This document shows, in pieces, positions 17,976 to 27,897 of a stretch of DNA of 64,000 nucleotides. This DNA is from Pyrinomonas methylaliphatogenes (GTDB lineage Bacteria; Acidobacteriota; Blastocatellia; Pyrinomonadales; Pyrinomonadaceae), in contig NZ_CBXV010000004.1 of assembly GCF_000820845.2 (NCBI RefSeq), positions 434,001 to 498,000 of the forward strand, given 5' to 3'. The notes beneath the pieces were generated by a model. It was not told where the DNA came from, made no database searches, and saw only the letters and a program-made list of their open reading frames with translations. Both the position numbers and the translations under genes were made by a program. Numbering within the stretch: position 1 is the stretch's first letter; each line of letters starts with the position of its first letter.

Positions 17976-19172
17976 ATGAGGACGCTCTATTTTGATTGCT
18001 TCGCCGGAGCAAGTGGCGACATGATCCTCGGCGCGCTGGTCAGCGCGGGGGTCGAGGCCGGCGCTTTACGCGAACGGCTCGCGGCGCTCAACCTTTCGGG
18101 GGTCGAAGTCAAGTTCGATTCGATCGATCGCTCGGGCATCAGTTGCGTGCGCGCTGACGTGCGCACAAGCCAAGACCATGCGCATCGCCATCTCGGCGAC
18201 ATCCTGCGCATCATCTATGACGCGCGATTGAGCGATGGCGTCAAAGAGCGCGCCGCGCGCATCTTCTCGCGTTTGGGTGAAGCGGAAGCGCGCGTCCATA
18301 ATGTTCCGGTCGAGCGCATACACTTTCACGAAGTCGGCGCGCTCGATGCTATCATCGATGTAGTTGGCGCGTGCATCGGCTTCGAGCTGTTGGGCATCGA
18401 ACGTTTCGTCTCGTCGCCTCTGCACGTCGGGCGCGGGATGGTCGAGATGGCGCACGGTCGCTTCCCCGTTCCGCCTCCGGCTGTAGTCGAACTGTTACGT
18501 GGGGTGCCCATCTACGCGAGTGAGATCGTGGGGGAGCTAGTCACGCCGACGGGCGCAGCCATCATCAGCACGGTTTGTGAAGCTTATGGTCCAGTACCAT
18601 TGATGCGGTTGGAGCGATTCGGTTACGGTGCGGGCGCGCGTGAGTACGAACGGTTCCCGAACGCGCTGCGCGTGCTGATCGGCGAGACCGTCGATGAGCG
18701 AACGAGCGAGAGACTGAGCGTGCTTGAGACGAACATCGATGACGCTTCGCCGCAACTTCTCGGTCACGTGATGGATCGGGCGTTGCAGGCCGGCGCGCTC
18801 GATTGTTTCTTTACGCCCGCGCAGATGAAGAAGAATCGTCCCGGCGTGCTCGTCTCCATCCTGTGTCGTCCGCAGGATAAAGAGCGCATGATGACGCTGC
18901 TCTTTGCCGAGACGACGACGCTCGGCATACGCGCTTACGAAGTCGAACGGTGGGCGCTCGAGCGCGAAAGCTGGCCCGTGGAAACAGCGTTCGGACCGGT
19001 TGAAGTCAAGATCGCGCGCCTGAATGGACAGATCATCGGCGGGACGCCGGAATATGAAACCTGTCGCGCGATAGCCGAAAAGAAGGGTGTGCCGTTGCGC
19101 GAGGTGGAAGCGGCGGCGCGCGCGGCTTTTTCGAAGCTGGTGAGCGATGGCGAGCTTTCTCGGAAAGTTTGA
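17976..19172 (+). CDS. larC: Nickel-pincer cofactor biosynthesis protein LarC
   Basis: The 398-residue protein starts MRTLYFDCFAGASGDM, the LarC hallmark, and contains HFHEVGALDAIIDVVG and the GRGMVEMAHGRFPVPPPAV stretch. The C-terminal part has SVLETNIDDASPQLLGHVMDRAL and FFTPAQMKKNRPG. LarC inserts nickel into the pyridinium-3,5-bisthiocarboxylate precursor to give the cofactor of lactate racemase (LarA) and related enzymes. In some lactobacilli larC is read through a programmed frameshift; here it is one uninterrupted frame. LarA, LarB and LarE are not in this window, so the target enzyme must lie elsewhere. A GGATGTGAG ribosome-binding site precedes the ATG. Confidence 0.93.
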   Translation: MRTLYFDCFAGASGDMILGALVSAGVEAGALRERLAALNLSGVEVKFDSIDRSGISCVRADVRTSQDHAHRHLGDILRIIYDARLSDGVKERAARIFSRLGEAEARVHNVPVERIHFHEVGALDAIIDVVGACIGFELLGIERFVSSPLHVGRGMVEMAHGRFPVPPPAVVELLRGVPIYASEIVGELVTPTGAAIISTVCEAYGPVPLMRLERFGYGAGAREYERFPNALRVLIGETVDERTSERLSVLETNIDDASPQLLGHVMDRALQAGALDCFFTPAQMKKNRPGVLVSILCRPQDKERMMTLLFAETTTLGIRAYEVERWALERESWPVETAFGPVEVKIARLNGQIIGGTPEYETCRAIAEKKGVPLREVEAAARAAFSKLVSDGELSRKV

Positions 19173-19239
19173 TCTTAAAGTTCGGCTTCGAGAAATTTCG
19201 TTAACTGTTCATTAGTCTTCTTTTCGTCGGGAGTTTGTG

Positions 19240-19872
<633 letters not shown>

Positions 19873-19960
19873 CGTCGCTTAGTGCTCGAAGATCTCTTTC
19901 GGTTAGAATGGTCAGTCCGTTCGCAGTTTAGCGATCAAACGAGGGGCAGGAGGGATTTTG

Positions 19961-21646
19961 ATGACATTCGTGCGTCGGGGCGATTCTAGAACTCTCTTCA
20001 AGATCTTTCTCATCACTCTGTTCGTTCTGGTAAGTTTTATGCTGGAAGATATGCTTTCAACCTACGCCGCCGGTCCAATCGTTAGCGAGAAGGCGATTCG
20101 CGCGCACATCAAGTTCTTGGCCGACGATCTCCTCGAAGGGCGTGCCCCCGGAACGCGCGGCGGAGAACTTGCCGCTAAATACATCGCCGCGCAATTCGAA
20201 GCGATGGGGCTGCAACCTGCCGGCGTAAACGGCAGCTATTTTCAACCGGTCCGCTTGGTCGGCGTCAAAGCCGATCCTTCGACCAAACTCATCGTGCGCG
20301 GCGACGGGCGCGAAGCGAGTTTCAACTTCGGCGATGAATATGTCGCAAGCACCGGCGCGCAAACCGAAGCCGTCTCGCTGAAGTCTGAGCTCGTCTTCGT
20401 CGGTTACGGCATCGACGCGCCCGAGTATCGTTGGAACGATTACAAAGGAGATCCGGCGGACTTTCGCGGCAAGATACTCGTCATCATGGTCAACGATCCG
20501 CCGGCCACTCAGGCGGAGCCGGATCTTTTCGGCGGGCGCGCGCTCACGTATTACGGGCGCTGGACATACAAGTACGAAGAGGCGGCGCGGCGTGGAGCAG
20601 CGGGCGCGATCCTGATCCACACGGATGAATCGGCGGGTTATCCGTGGAGCGTCGTGCGCACCTCGAATGGATCGTGGCGGTACGATCTGGCGCGCGAGCC
20701 GAGCGACGCGACGCCATATCTCAAGCTCCGCGCGTGGATGACGAACGACGCGGCAAAACGTTTGTTCCAGCTCGCTGGCCTCGATCTGGACGAGCTTCGC
20801 CGCCAAGCCGCATCGCGCGACTTCAAACCCGTCAAGCTCAATCTTCAGGCGGAGATCGATCTTCGCAGCGAGCTAAAGCGCGTCGAAGCGCCGAACGTGC
20901 TAGCCGTGTTGCCCGGACGCGACGCGCAACTGCGCAACGAATATGTCATGTACACGGCTCACTGGGATCATCTGGGAGTGGGCGAACCGGATGCGCGCGG
21001 CGATGCGATCTACAACGGCGCTGTTGATAACGCGACCGGAGTCGCCGCCGTGCTCGCCATTGCGGATGCTCTGTCGAGACTGCCGGAGAGCGAACGACCG
21101 CGCCGTTCGATCCTCTTCTTAATGACGACGGCGGAAGAGCAAGGATTGCTCGGGGCCGAGTGGTTCGCAAGGTATCCGACAGTTCCGATAGAGAAGATCG
21201 CGGCGGACATCAACCTCGATGCGCTCAACGTTCTGGGCGTCACGCGCGATTTCGTCGCACTGGGCGCGAACCGTTCGACGCTGCAGCAAGTCGTCGAGGC
21301 CGTGGCGCGCGATCGCGGGTTAAAAGTCAGTTCTGACCCGCGCCCTGAACAGGGATCGTTTTTCCGGTCGGATCACTTCCCGCTCGCTAAAGTCGGCGTC
21401 CCAGCCATCAGCTTGGAAAATGGCGAAGATTTCGTCGGACGCCCCGCGGGTTGGGGGCAGCAGCAGTTCAACGAATACAACACGAAGCACTATCATCAAC
21501 CGTCGGATGAATACAGCGATGCGTGGGATTTGCGCGGCACGGTTCAAGAGGCCGAGATCGCGCTCGACATAGGGCTGCGCGTCGCCAACTCTAACGAGAT
21601 GCCGCGTTACAATCCGAACGATGAATTCGCAAAAGCGAGAAAGTAA
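19961..21646 (+). CDS. M28-family metallopeptidase with PA domain, exported
   Basis: The 561-residue protein has an N-terminal hydrophobic segment (IFLITLFVLVSFML) that serves as a signal peptide or anchor. A protease-associated domain lies at about 140-250 (GKILVIMVNDPPA, GAAGAILIHTDESAGYP). The M28 catalytic domain follows with zinc ligands in TAHWDHLG, in AVDNATG and in TTAEEQGLLGAEW; a later Asp in INLDALNV and a His in FFRSDHFPLA complete the two-zinc site. These enzymes are aminopeptidases or carboxypeptidases acting outside the cytoplasm on peptides. I use ATG 19961 with GGAGGG upstream; TTG 19958 is the alternative. Confidence 0.9.
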   Translation: MTFVRRGDSRTLFKIFLITLFVLVSFMLEDMLSTYAAGPIVSEKAIRAHIKFLADDLLEGRAPGTRGGELAAKYIAAQFEAMGLQPAGVNGSYFQPVRLVGVKADPSTKLIVRGDGREASFNFGDEYVASTGAQTEAVSLKSELVFVGYGIDAPEYRWNDYKGDPADFRGKILVIMVNDPPATQAEPDLFGGRALTYYGRWTYKYEEAARRGAAGAILIHTDESAGYPWSVVRTSNGSWRYDLAREPSDATPYLKLRAWMTNDAAKRLFQLAGLDLDELRRQAASRDFKPVKLNLQAEIDLRSELKRVEAPNVLAVLPGRDAQLRNEYVMYTAHWDHLGVGEPDARGDAIYNGAVDNATGVAAVLAIADALSRLPESERPRRSILFLMTTAEEQGLLGAEWFARYPTVPIEKIAADINLDALNVLGVTRDFVALGANRSTLQQVVEAVARDRGLKVSSDPRPEQGSFFRSDHFPLAKVGVPAISLENGEDFVGRPAGWGQQQFNEYNTKHYHQPSDEYSDAWDLRGTVQEAEIALDIGLRVANSNEMPRYNPNDEFAKARK

Positions 21647-21668
21647 CTGAGAAAGCAAGTGTCTGGTT

Positions 21669-21760
21669 CAGGTGTTCGATAACTCCTTACTGGTCCAGTA
21701 TGGGCAGCGACCAGGGCTTTTCAACCTGGGGCAAGTTAAAAGTCTTGCTTCCGACACCTG
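21669..21760 (+). ncRNA. Candidate structured leader RNA upstream of metG (four-way junction)
   Basis: The non-coding leader before metG folds by eye into an outer stem CAGGTGT (21669-21675) with ACACCTG (21754-21760), extended by CG/CG across a bulge. It encloses three hairpins: ACTG/CAGT (21689-21699), CCAGG/CCTGG (21711-21729) and GCAAG/CTTGC (21731-21748). It does not match T-box, SAM or TPP consensus text that I know, and tRNA features (T-loop, CCA context) fail. It is a candidate cis-regulatory RNA for methionyl-tRNA synthetase; the fold is not tested. Confidence 0.4.
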
Positions 21761-21790
21761 ATCTCGGCATTCGCCATTGATCGCCAAGAG

Positions 21791-23899
21791 ATGAAAACTT
21801 TCTACGTTACGACGCCGATCTACTACGCCAACAGTCTGCCGCACCTTGGCAGTCTCTACACGACGTTAGTGGCCGACGCGCTCAAGCGCTACAAGAAGCA
21901 GCGTGGCTATGAGACCTTCTTCTTGACAGGCATGGACGAACACGGGGTGAACGTGCAACGCGCCGCCGAAAGGGCCGGGCTGCCGCCCAAGGAGTTCGTC
22001 GATCGCGTCGCCGAGATTTTTCAGCGGACTTTCGCTGCGTTCGGTTTGGACGGCGCGCATGGTGGCTACGACATCTTCATGCGCACGACGGCGCCGTTCC
22101 ATTACGCTGGCGTGCAAGAGTTCTGGCGTCGCGTCGCGCGCGCGCGCACGCCTAAAGGCAACGCGGCGATCTACAAAGGGCATTACGAAGGCTGGTTCTG
22201 CGCGGCGTGCGCGTCCTACAAGACCGAAGACGAATATATCAAGCCGCAACGCCCGGACGAGGCGCCGCGCTGTCTGGTTCACGAAACCCCGCTCGATCGC
22301 GTTTCGGAAGAGAGCTACTTTTTCCGCCTTTCGGATTACGGCGAGGCTTTGCTGGAGCTCTACGAACGGCAACCGAATTTCATCTGGCCCGAAGAGCGGC
22401 GCAACGAAGTCATCAGCTTCGTGCGCGCCGGATTGCAGGACCTTTCAGTGAGCCGTTTGAAAAGCTCCGTCGCGTGGGCCATCCCGGTGCCGGATGATCC
22501 GGAGCATACGGTCTATGTTTGGTTCGATGCGCTCACCAACTATATCACGGCGATCGGGTTCGGCAACGAGGAGCGGGAACGCGCTGCCGGTTTCGAAAAG
22601 TTCTGGCCCGCCGTTCATTTGGTCGGCAAAGACATTTTGCGTTTCCATGCCGTTTACTGGCCAGCCTTCTTGATGGCCGCTGGACTCAAGCAGCCGTGCG
22701 CCATCGTCGCGCATGGCATGTGGCTTGACCGCGACGGGCGCAAGATGTCAAAAACGCTCGGCAACACGATCGATCTCGAAGTGCTCCATCGCCACTTTTC
22801 AAACGACGTGGTGCGCTACTTCTGTCTGCGCGAGATGGTCTTCGGGCAAGATGGGCGTTTCAGCTATGAAGCGGTCATCGAACGCGCGAACAGCGATCTG
22901 GCGAGCGGGCTCGGCAATCTCGTGAGCCGCACGCTGACGATGATCGCGCGTTACTGCGCGGGCGAAATCCCATCGCCGGAGATCAGCGAGGCGAACTACC
23001 TGCAGGCTAAACGCGCTGGCGTCAACCCAGATCCATCAGATCACGCATCGGCCTTGGAGCTGGCGCGCGATCAATTTGTCACACACTTCGACGAGTACAG
23101 CTTCAGTCGCGCGTTGGAATCAGTGTGGAACATCATCGCGCGCACGGATAAACTGATCTCCGAAGCGAAGCCATGGGAGTTGGTCAAAGATGAACGGCAA
23201 CGTGAAACGTTGAACGCCGTGCTCTACCGCGCGGCGGAGACTCTGCGCTGGCTCGCCGTCTTGCTCCATCCGGTGATGCCGGATGCGACGCGTCGCATCT
23301 GGCGGCAACTCGGCCTGACAGGCGACCCAGCCGAATATGACCCGGCGCGTTTGGCTTGGGGCGAGCTCGCCGCCGGAACGCGCATCGGAGAGATCGAGGC
23401 TATATTCCCAAGAATCGAGCGAAAGAGGGTTATGGCAGAGATCGAACGGGAGAGCAAAGAGAAAGAGGAAGGGGCGCAGGCAACGCAAACCGATGCCGTG
23501 CCGGGACCTTCTTCGACGCAAACCGTGCCGCCTGTTCAAGGCGCGACTGAAGCCGTCCCGCCAGCCGAATTGATCGGCATCGAGGATTTTGCGCGCGTGG
23601 ATCTTCGCGTCGGCGAGATCTTGACCGCCGAGCGCGTGCCAAAGTCGGACAAGCTTCTGCGCTTTACGATCGATCTCGGCGAAAAGGAGCCGCGCCAGAT
23701 ATTGGCCGGCATCGCCGGCTATTACGAACCGGAAAAGCTGATCGGCAAGAAAGTGATCGTCGTCGCCAATTTGAAACCGCGTAAGCTGCGCGGCTTCGAA
23801 TCACAGGGGATGGTGCTCGCCGCTTCGGTCGGACCGGAAGATCGTCCGGTGCTGGCGACTTTCACGGAAGAGGTGCCGAACGGAGCGAAGCTAAAGTGA
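21791..23899 (+). CDS. metG: Methionyl-tRNA synthetase with C-terminal tRNA-binding domain
   Basis: The 702-residue class I synthetase has the HIGH-like motif as YANSLPHLGSLYTTLVADAL near residue 12, the CP-domain knuckle cysteines (WFCAACASY), the KMSKT loop at residue 318 (GRKMSKTLGN) and the helical anticodon domain. A linker rich in Glu/Thr/Pro (about 555-595) leads to a C-terminal EMAP/Trbp111-like OB domain (VDLRVGEILTAERVPKSDKLL) that binds tRNA nonspecifically. It charges initiator and elongator tRNA-Met. A non-coding leader of 144 bases precedes it and appears structured (see the leader entry). Confidence 0.96.
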   Translation: MKTFYVTTPIYYANSLPHLGSLYTTLVADALKRYKKQRGYETFFLTGMDEHGVNVQRAAERAGLPPKEFVDRVAEIFQRTFAAFGLDGAHGGYDIFMRTTAPFHYAGVQEFWRRVARARTPKGNAAIYKGHYEGWFCAACASYKTEDEYIKPQRPDEAPRCLVHETPLDRVSEESYFFRLSDYGEALLELYERQPNFIWPEERRNEVISFVRAGLQDLSVSRLKSSVAWAIPVPDDPEHTVYVWFDALTNYITAIGFGNEERERAAGFEKFWPAVHLVGKDILRFHAVYWPAFLMAAGLKQPCAIVAHGMWLDRDGRKMSKTLGNTIDLEVLHRHFSNDVVRYFCLREMVFGQDGRFSYEAVIERANSDLASGLGNLVSRTLTMIARYCAGEIPSPEISEANYLQAKRAGVNPDPSDHASALELARDQFVTHFDEYSFSRALESVWNIIARTDKLISEAKPWELVKDERQRETLNAVLYRAAETLRWLAVLLHPVMPDATRRIWRQLGLTGDPAEYDPARLAWGELAAGTRIGEIEAIFPRIERKRVMAEIERESKEKEEGAQATQTDAVPGPSSTQTVPPVQGATEAVPPAELIGIEDFARVDLRVGEILTAERVPKSDKLLRFTIDLGEKEPRQILAGIAGYYEPEKLIGKKVIVVANLKPRKLRGFESQGMVLAASVGPEDRPVLATFTEEVPNGAKLK

Positions 23900-24037
23900 A
23901 AAAGTATTTTGCGTCGTGATTGGCGATACTCTATTCTCTCGAAGTTGGATGCAAAGCGATGAGGCGCCCCATCTCGCATGGCGTCGCATCCGGTGAACAG
24001 CCGATATACATGGGGCGGCCATTAAAGGCGGCGACGA

Positions 24038-24847
24038 ATGTTCGTTGACTCTCACGCGCACATAGACGGGCCGGAATATGACGCCGACCGCGCGCAGGTA
24101 TTGGAGCGAGCGCGCGCCGTCGGGATCATCGCCGTGTTGACGGTCGGCGCGGGCGATCCGGCGAGCGGCGCGCTGGAACGCGCCGTTCAACTGGCTGAAG
24201 ATGAACCGATGGTCTATGCGGCGGTGGGCATCCATCCGCATGAGGCGCGCCTCTTCGATGAGGCGGCAGCAGCGCGTTTAGGACGACTGATCAGGCATCC
24301 GAAGGCGATCGCGTGGGGCGAGATAGGTCTCGATTACCACTACGACAACAGCCCGCGCGACGTTCAACGTCGCGCTTTCGCCGCGCAGTTGAAGCTCGCG
24401 CGCGAAGCCGGCAAACCTGTCATCATCCATTCGCGCGAAGCTGATGAAGACACGTTGGCTATTCTGCGCGATGAGTTGAGTCGCGATCATGGCGGCGTCA
24501 TGCACTGTTTCACAGGTGGATGGAGAGCGGCGGAAGCGGCCTTGGATCTTGGGATGATGATATCTTTCGCCGGCATTCTGACTTTCAAAAGGGCGGATGA
24601 ATTACGTGCCATCGCGCGCGAAGTGCCGCTCGACCGCGTGCTCATCGAAACGGATTCGCCATATTTAGCGCCGGTGCCATATCGCGGTCGACGCAACGAA
24701 CCGGCTTATGTCATCGAGGTCGCGCGGGCGTTGGCCGCCGTGCGCGGCCTGAGCGTGGAAGAGATCGGAAGGCGCACGACGGAGAACTTCACGCGCCTTT
24801 TCCGCCTGCATCTGGAAGGGTTTCGAGGGGCGGCTCTCGATCGTTGA
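24038..24847 (+). CDS. TatD-family metal-dependent DNase
   Basis: The 269-residue TIM-barrel hydrolase has the HxH metal site at the very N-terminus (FVDSHAHID), then GIHPHEARLF, a Glu ligand in AWGEIGLDYHYD, a His in VIIHSREADEDTL, the His of VMHCFTGG and a final catalytic Asp in VLIETDSPYLAPVPYRG. TatD enzymes are Mg2+-dependent 3'-5' exonucleases or DNA-repair and quality-control nucleases. It lies 139 bases after metG, an arrangement (metG-tatD) common in many bacteria. Confidence 0.93.
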   Translation: MFVDSHAHIDGPEYDADRAQVLERARAVGIIAVLTVGAGDPASGALERAVQLAEDEPMVYAAVGIHPHEARLFDEAAAARLGRLIRHPKAIAWGEIGLDYHYDNSPRDVQRRAFAAQLKLAREAGKPVIIHSREADEDTLAILRDELSRDHGGVMHCFTGGWRAAEAALDLGMMISFAGILTFKRADELRAIAREVPLDRVLIETDSPYLAPVPYRGRRNEPAYVIEVARALAAVRGLSVEEIGRRTTENFTRLFRLHLEGFRGAALDR

Positions 24848-24892
24848 AAGCCATAGATGCTCTTTGCTATCCTGCGCGAGGTTTTGCGTTGC

Positions 24893-24920
24893 TTGAGGAT
24901 TGAACGGCTCCGGTTAAAAT
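24893..24920 (+). promoter_or_regulatory. Possible promoter of the polyprenyl synthase gene
   Basis: TTGAGG (24893-24898) and TAAAAT (24915-24920) are spaced by 16 bases, about 50 bases before the start codon. Confidence 0.4.
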
Positions 24921-24970
24921 CTATGCGCCACCCTTGCGCGCAGAGAGCGTGATGAAGGTTCTGTGAACTG

Positions 24971-25984
24971 ATGTCGAGCAACACGGCTATAGTTGACGAA
25001 GTGCAGCTTTCGGCGCGGCGCATCTTCAGCGTAATCGCGCCGGAACTGGCCCTCGTCGAAGCGGAATTGGAACGGCAAGCGCGATCGAGCGTGCACATCA
25101 TCGCGCACTTGAATGAATACTTATGGACGGCTGGCGGCAAACGCGTTCGCCCGGCGCTGCTGTTACTTGCTGCGCGCGCTGTCGGCGGTGACGCTTCAGA
25201 GCATAGCGTTATACGAATGGCCGCCGTCGTCGAATTCCTTCACACAGCGACGCTCGTACATGACGACATCATCGACAACGCCGAGATGCGTCGCAACCGT
25301 GCTTCGCTCAATCGCCGTTTCGGCAATCAGATCGCCGTCCTGATGGGCGATTGGCTCTACATGTCGGCTTTCGAAACGAGTTTAGCCGAACGATCGCTGC
25401 CCATTCTCGATATTTTGACGGCCGTGACGCGCAAGATGGTCGAAGGTGAGCTGATGCAACTTACGCTGCTCGGTCGTTCGGACATCTCCGAGGAGCAGTA
25501 CTTTGACGTGCTCAAACGCAAAACGGCCTATCTGTTCAGCGCTTGCTGCGAGATAGGGGCAATGCTCGGCGGCGGTTCGCCGGAGCAGCAACGCTCCTTA
25601 TGCGATTACGGGATGTACGTCGGCACAGCCTTTCAACTAGTTGATGATCTGCTCGACTTCACCGGGACGGAAGATGTTCTGGGTAAACCGGCGGGGCTAG
25701 ATCTGCTTGAAGGCAAAGTGACGCTGCCGCTCATCTACATGTTAGAGAGCGTCCCGGAGATGCGCAGCAAGGTTCAAGCGGTGATGGAGACCGGGACCTA
25801 TGATGAGGTGACGCGCTCGATGCTGTTAGCGGCGGCTGAAGAGTGTGGCGCGTTGCAACGCGCGCGCGCGCGCGCGTCGGAGTTCGCCGCCGCCGCGCGC
25901 AGGGCGGTTGAGGCGCTCTCTCCATCGGTTTATCGCGACGCTTTGTGTGCCATTCCGAATTACATCCTCAAGCGCGATCGTTAA
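24971..25984 (+). CDS. Trans-polyprenyl diphosphate synthase
   Basis: The 337-residue all-helical prenyltransferase has the first Asp-rich motif LVHDDIIDNAE at about residues 96-106 and the second, QLVDDLLDFTG, at about 222-232. It also has the GGKRVRPALLLL region and the KTAYLFSACCEIGAML helix. Such enzymes add isopentenyl units to make the long chains used for quinone side chains (IspB/HepT type) or undecaprenyl-like carriers. The chain length cannot be set from sequence alone: two small residues would be expected before the first motif for long products, and HTATL is compatible. It is an isolated gene with its own promoter candidate. Confidence 0.9.
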   Translation: MSSNTAIVDEVQLSARRIFSVIAPELALVEAELERQARSSVHIIAHLNEYLWTAGGKRVRPALLLLAARAVGGDASEHSVIRMAAVVEFLHTATLVHDDIIDNAEMRRNRASLNRRFGNQIAVLMGDWLYMSAFETSLAERSLPILDILTAVTRKMVEGELMQLTLLGRSDISEEQYFDVLKRKTAYLFSACCEIGAMLGGGSPEQQRSLCDYGMYVGTAFQLVDDLLDFTGTEDVLGKPAGLDLLEGKVTLPLIYMLESVPEMRSKVQAVMETGTYDEVTRSMLLAAAEECGALQRARARASEFAAAARRAVEALSPSVYRDALCAIPNYILKRDR

Positions 25985-26073
25985 TCGCGCTTGCGCTTCG
26001 CCTCGCTTTGCGCCATACTGCAGAAGGTGTTGCTCATGAGCTTTTGACAGCTCTCGTCGATCGGTAGCCGAAG

Positions 26074-26655
26074 ATGCCCGACGAAAATCTTCTGACGACA
26101 CTGGAGCAGAGTTTACGTCAGGCGCGAGCGACGCGCGCGCGTTTGGCGGCGCGTCTGGCCGAACTCGAGGCCGAGGCGGAGAAGGTTCGTACGGAGCTGG
26201 CGGAGGTCGACGCTTTAGCCAATCAGACCGAAGCGGCGATGTTGCGAATACTTTCATCCGTCCTCGGCACAGGGAGCGCCGCTTCGGCTTCGCCTCCAAC
26301 CGTCCCTTCCGATGACGAGATCGAAGCGGCGCTGCGTCGTGATGAGGCGCGCGGCGCGCAGGGTGCCGCGTCGCGTCCTACGCCTCCGCCGGTTCGCCCC
26401 GACATCGAACCGAAGAGCACGCGCTTCGCCGATCGAACCATTCCGCAGGCGGCGGCGGTGCTTCTGCGCGAAGCCGGTGGGCCGCTCCACGTCAATGAGA
26501 TCTACAACCGACTGCTGGAAGGCGGATTCCAATTTACGGGTCAGCATCCGACGATTAGCATCGCGGTTTCGCTCAACCGCAATCGTCGCTTCCGCAAAGT
26601 CGCGCCCGGAACTTTCGATCTGGTCATCCGCGATGTGGCCCAGATGTCTCAGTGA
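26074..26655 (+). CDS. HARE-HTH domain protein with N-terminal coiled coil
   Basis: The 193-residue protein begins with a coiled coil (about 5-60, TLEQSLRQARATRARLAARLAELEAEAEKVRTEL). After a Pro/Ala/Ser-rich linker (about 70-125) it ends in a winged-helix segment at about 128-188: PQAAAVLLREAGGPLHVNEIYNRLLEGGF followed by ISIAVSLNRNRRFRKVAPGTFDLV. That segment matches the HARE-HTH (HB1/ASXL/RpoE-delta-like) pattern, a DNA-binding fold found in restriction and chromatin proteins and in the RNA polymerase delta subunit. A regulatory or transcription-associated role is inference. It is convergent with the GH5 gene. Confidence 0.75.
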   Translation: MPDENLLTTLEQSLRQARATRARLAARLAELEAEAEKVRTELAEVDALANQTEAAMLRILSSVLGTGSAASASPPTVPSDDEIEAALRRDEARGAQGAASRPTPPPVRPDIEPKSTRFADRTIPQAAAVLLREAGGPLHVNEIYNRLLEGGFQFTGQHPTISIAVSLNRNRRFRKVAPGTFDLVIRDVAQMSQ

Positions 26656-26700
26656 ACCTCTTTAAGGCCTCGTTTCTCATCTCACCGATCGGTCCCTTCG

Positions 26701-27858
26701 TCATCTTTCACGTCGTTCGGCGGTTTGGGCTTTGCCGGTAATCTGCCTGATCAGATTCACCTCTTCTGCCGAGTAGGGAGTCCCATCCGTGCGAAAGACT
26801 TCGTGGAACCACACGGCTGGCTCGCGCCCGACGTATGGATGTTGCCATGAATCCCATGGAAGGTGCGTTTGCGTCTTGCCCATGACGAGGCCCCAGTTGA
26901 TCGCTCCCACGTTGTAACGTTTGGCGATGGGAAGGATCTTCTGGAAAGTGGAGCCGTTGCTACGCGCCATGTATTCGGTGCAGATGATCGGGCGATTGTA
27001 ACGTTGCAGCCATTTGATGCGTCTCTCGAACTCGACCTCGTTATCGTAGTTGTGGAAGGTGATGATATCGGATTGCTCCAGTTGTATGCGTTGCATGGGA
27101 TCGAGCTTGTCATCGCTCGAGTAATCGCCTTTCCACACGCCGCTCGTCAGCGGCTGGCTCGGGTTCGCGGAGCGCGCCCATTGGAAGACCTGCGGGAGAA
27201 GTTTGACGACCAGTTCGACTTTATTCTTCGGCTCCGAGGCCCCGTAGGATCCGTCGTTCGTGTTATCCGGTTCGTTCCACAGATCCCAAGCTAAGATACG
27301 CTCGTCGCGGGCGAAAGCGCCGATGACGTCTTTCACATACCTTTCGAGACGCGGGTATTCGGTCGGATCCTGCAAGGCGATCGCGCCGGGCGATTGTATC
27401 CAGCCGGAATTGTGTATGCCGGGGCGCGGATCGCGTTGCTTGCCTACTGCTGGAAAGGGATCCCAGACCGAATCGAAGATGACGAGGATCGGGCGAATCC
27501 CATGGCGAGCGCAGATGCTCAAGAACTGATCGAGGCGGCGTTTGAAGCCTTCCGGATCCTGCTTGTAAGCCAGATCGTGCAGAAAGACGCGCATCGTGTT
27601 CATCCCGATCTGTTCGGCCCACCCCAGCTCCATGTCGATCCGTTTGGGATCGAAAGTGTCGGCTTGCCACATCTCAAGTTGATTGATCGCCGTGGCCGGG
27701 ACGTAATTGGCGCCGACAAGATACGGTTGCCGCGAATACCACTCGTTGGCTTGTTTTTCGGTCCAACGTTGGCGCTGCGCGTAAACGTTGGTCAAAAGCG
27801 ATGAGAACAGCGCGATAAACGCCAGTCGTCGAGTTAACGGAAGCATGGTTCGATTCAC
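26701..27858 (-). CDS. Glycoside hydrolase family 5-like enzyme, exported
   Basis: The 385-residue protein has a signal peptide (about residues 1-27, ending VYAQ) and a GH5-like TIM barrel. The acid/base Glu is in WDLWNEPDN (E196) and the nucleophile Glu is in IICTEYMAR (E295). The surrounding MNTMRVFLHDLAY strand and the C-terminal WGLVMGKTQTHLPWDSWQHP also fit clan A cellulases and mannanases. It would hydrolyse a beta-linked glucan or mannan outside the cell; the precise substrate is unknown. It lies 39 bases after the large membrane regulator on the same strand, so both are probably co-transcribed and the regulator may sense the product. Confidence 0.85.
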   Translation of the reverse strand: MNRTMLPLTRRLAFIALFSSLLTNVYAQRQRWTEKQANEWYSRQPYLVGANYVPATAINQLEMWQADTFDPKRIDMELGWAEQIGMNTMRVFLHDLAYKQDPEGFKRRLDQFLSICARHGIRPILVIFDSVWDPFPAVGKQRDPRPGIHNSGWIQSPGAIALQDPTEYPRLERYVKDVIGAFARDERILAWDLWNEPDNTNDGSYGASEPKNKVELVVKLLPQVFQWARSANPSQPLTSGVWKGDYSSDDKLDPMQRIQLEQSDIITFHNYDNEVEFERRIKWLQRYNRPIICTEYMARSNGSTFQKILPIAKRYNVGAINWGLVMGKTQTHLPWDSWQHPYVGREPAVWFHEVFRTDGTPYSAEEVNLIRQITGKAQTAERRER

Positions 27859-27897
27859 TCCTATCGATTCCGAAGATGGGCGATCTTAAATCACAGA

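Noticed and set aside
21661-21770. Possible tRNA in the metG leader (either strand)
   Set aside because: The stems do not have tRNA lengths, the T-loop text is absent at the right place and the anticodon loop would be nine bases.
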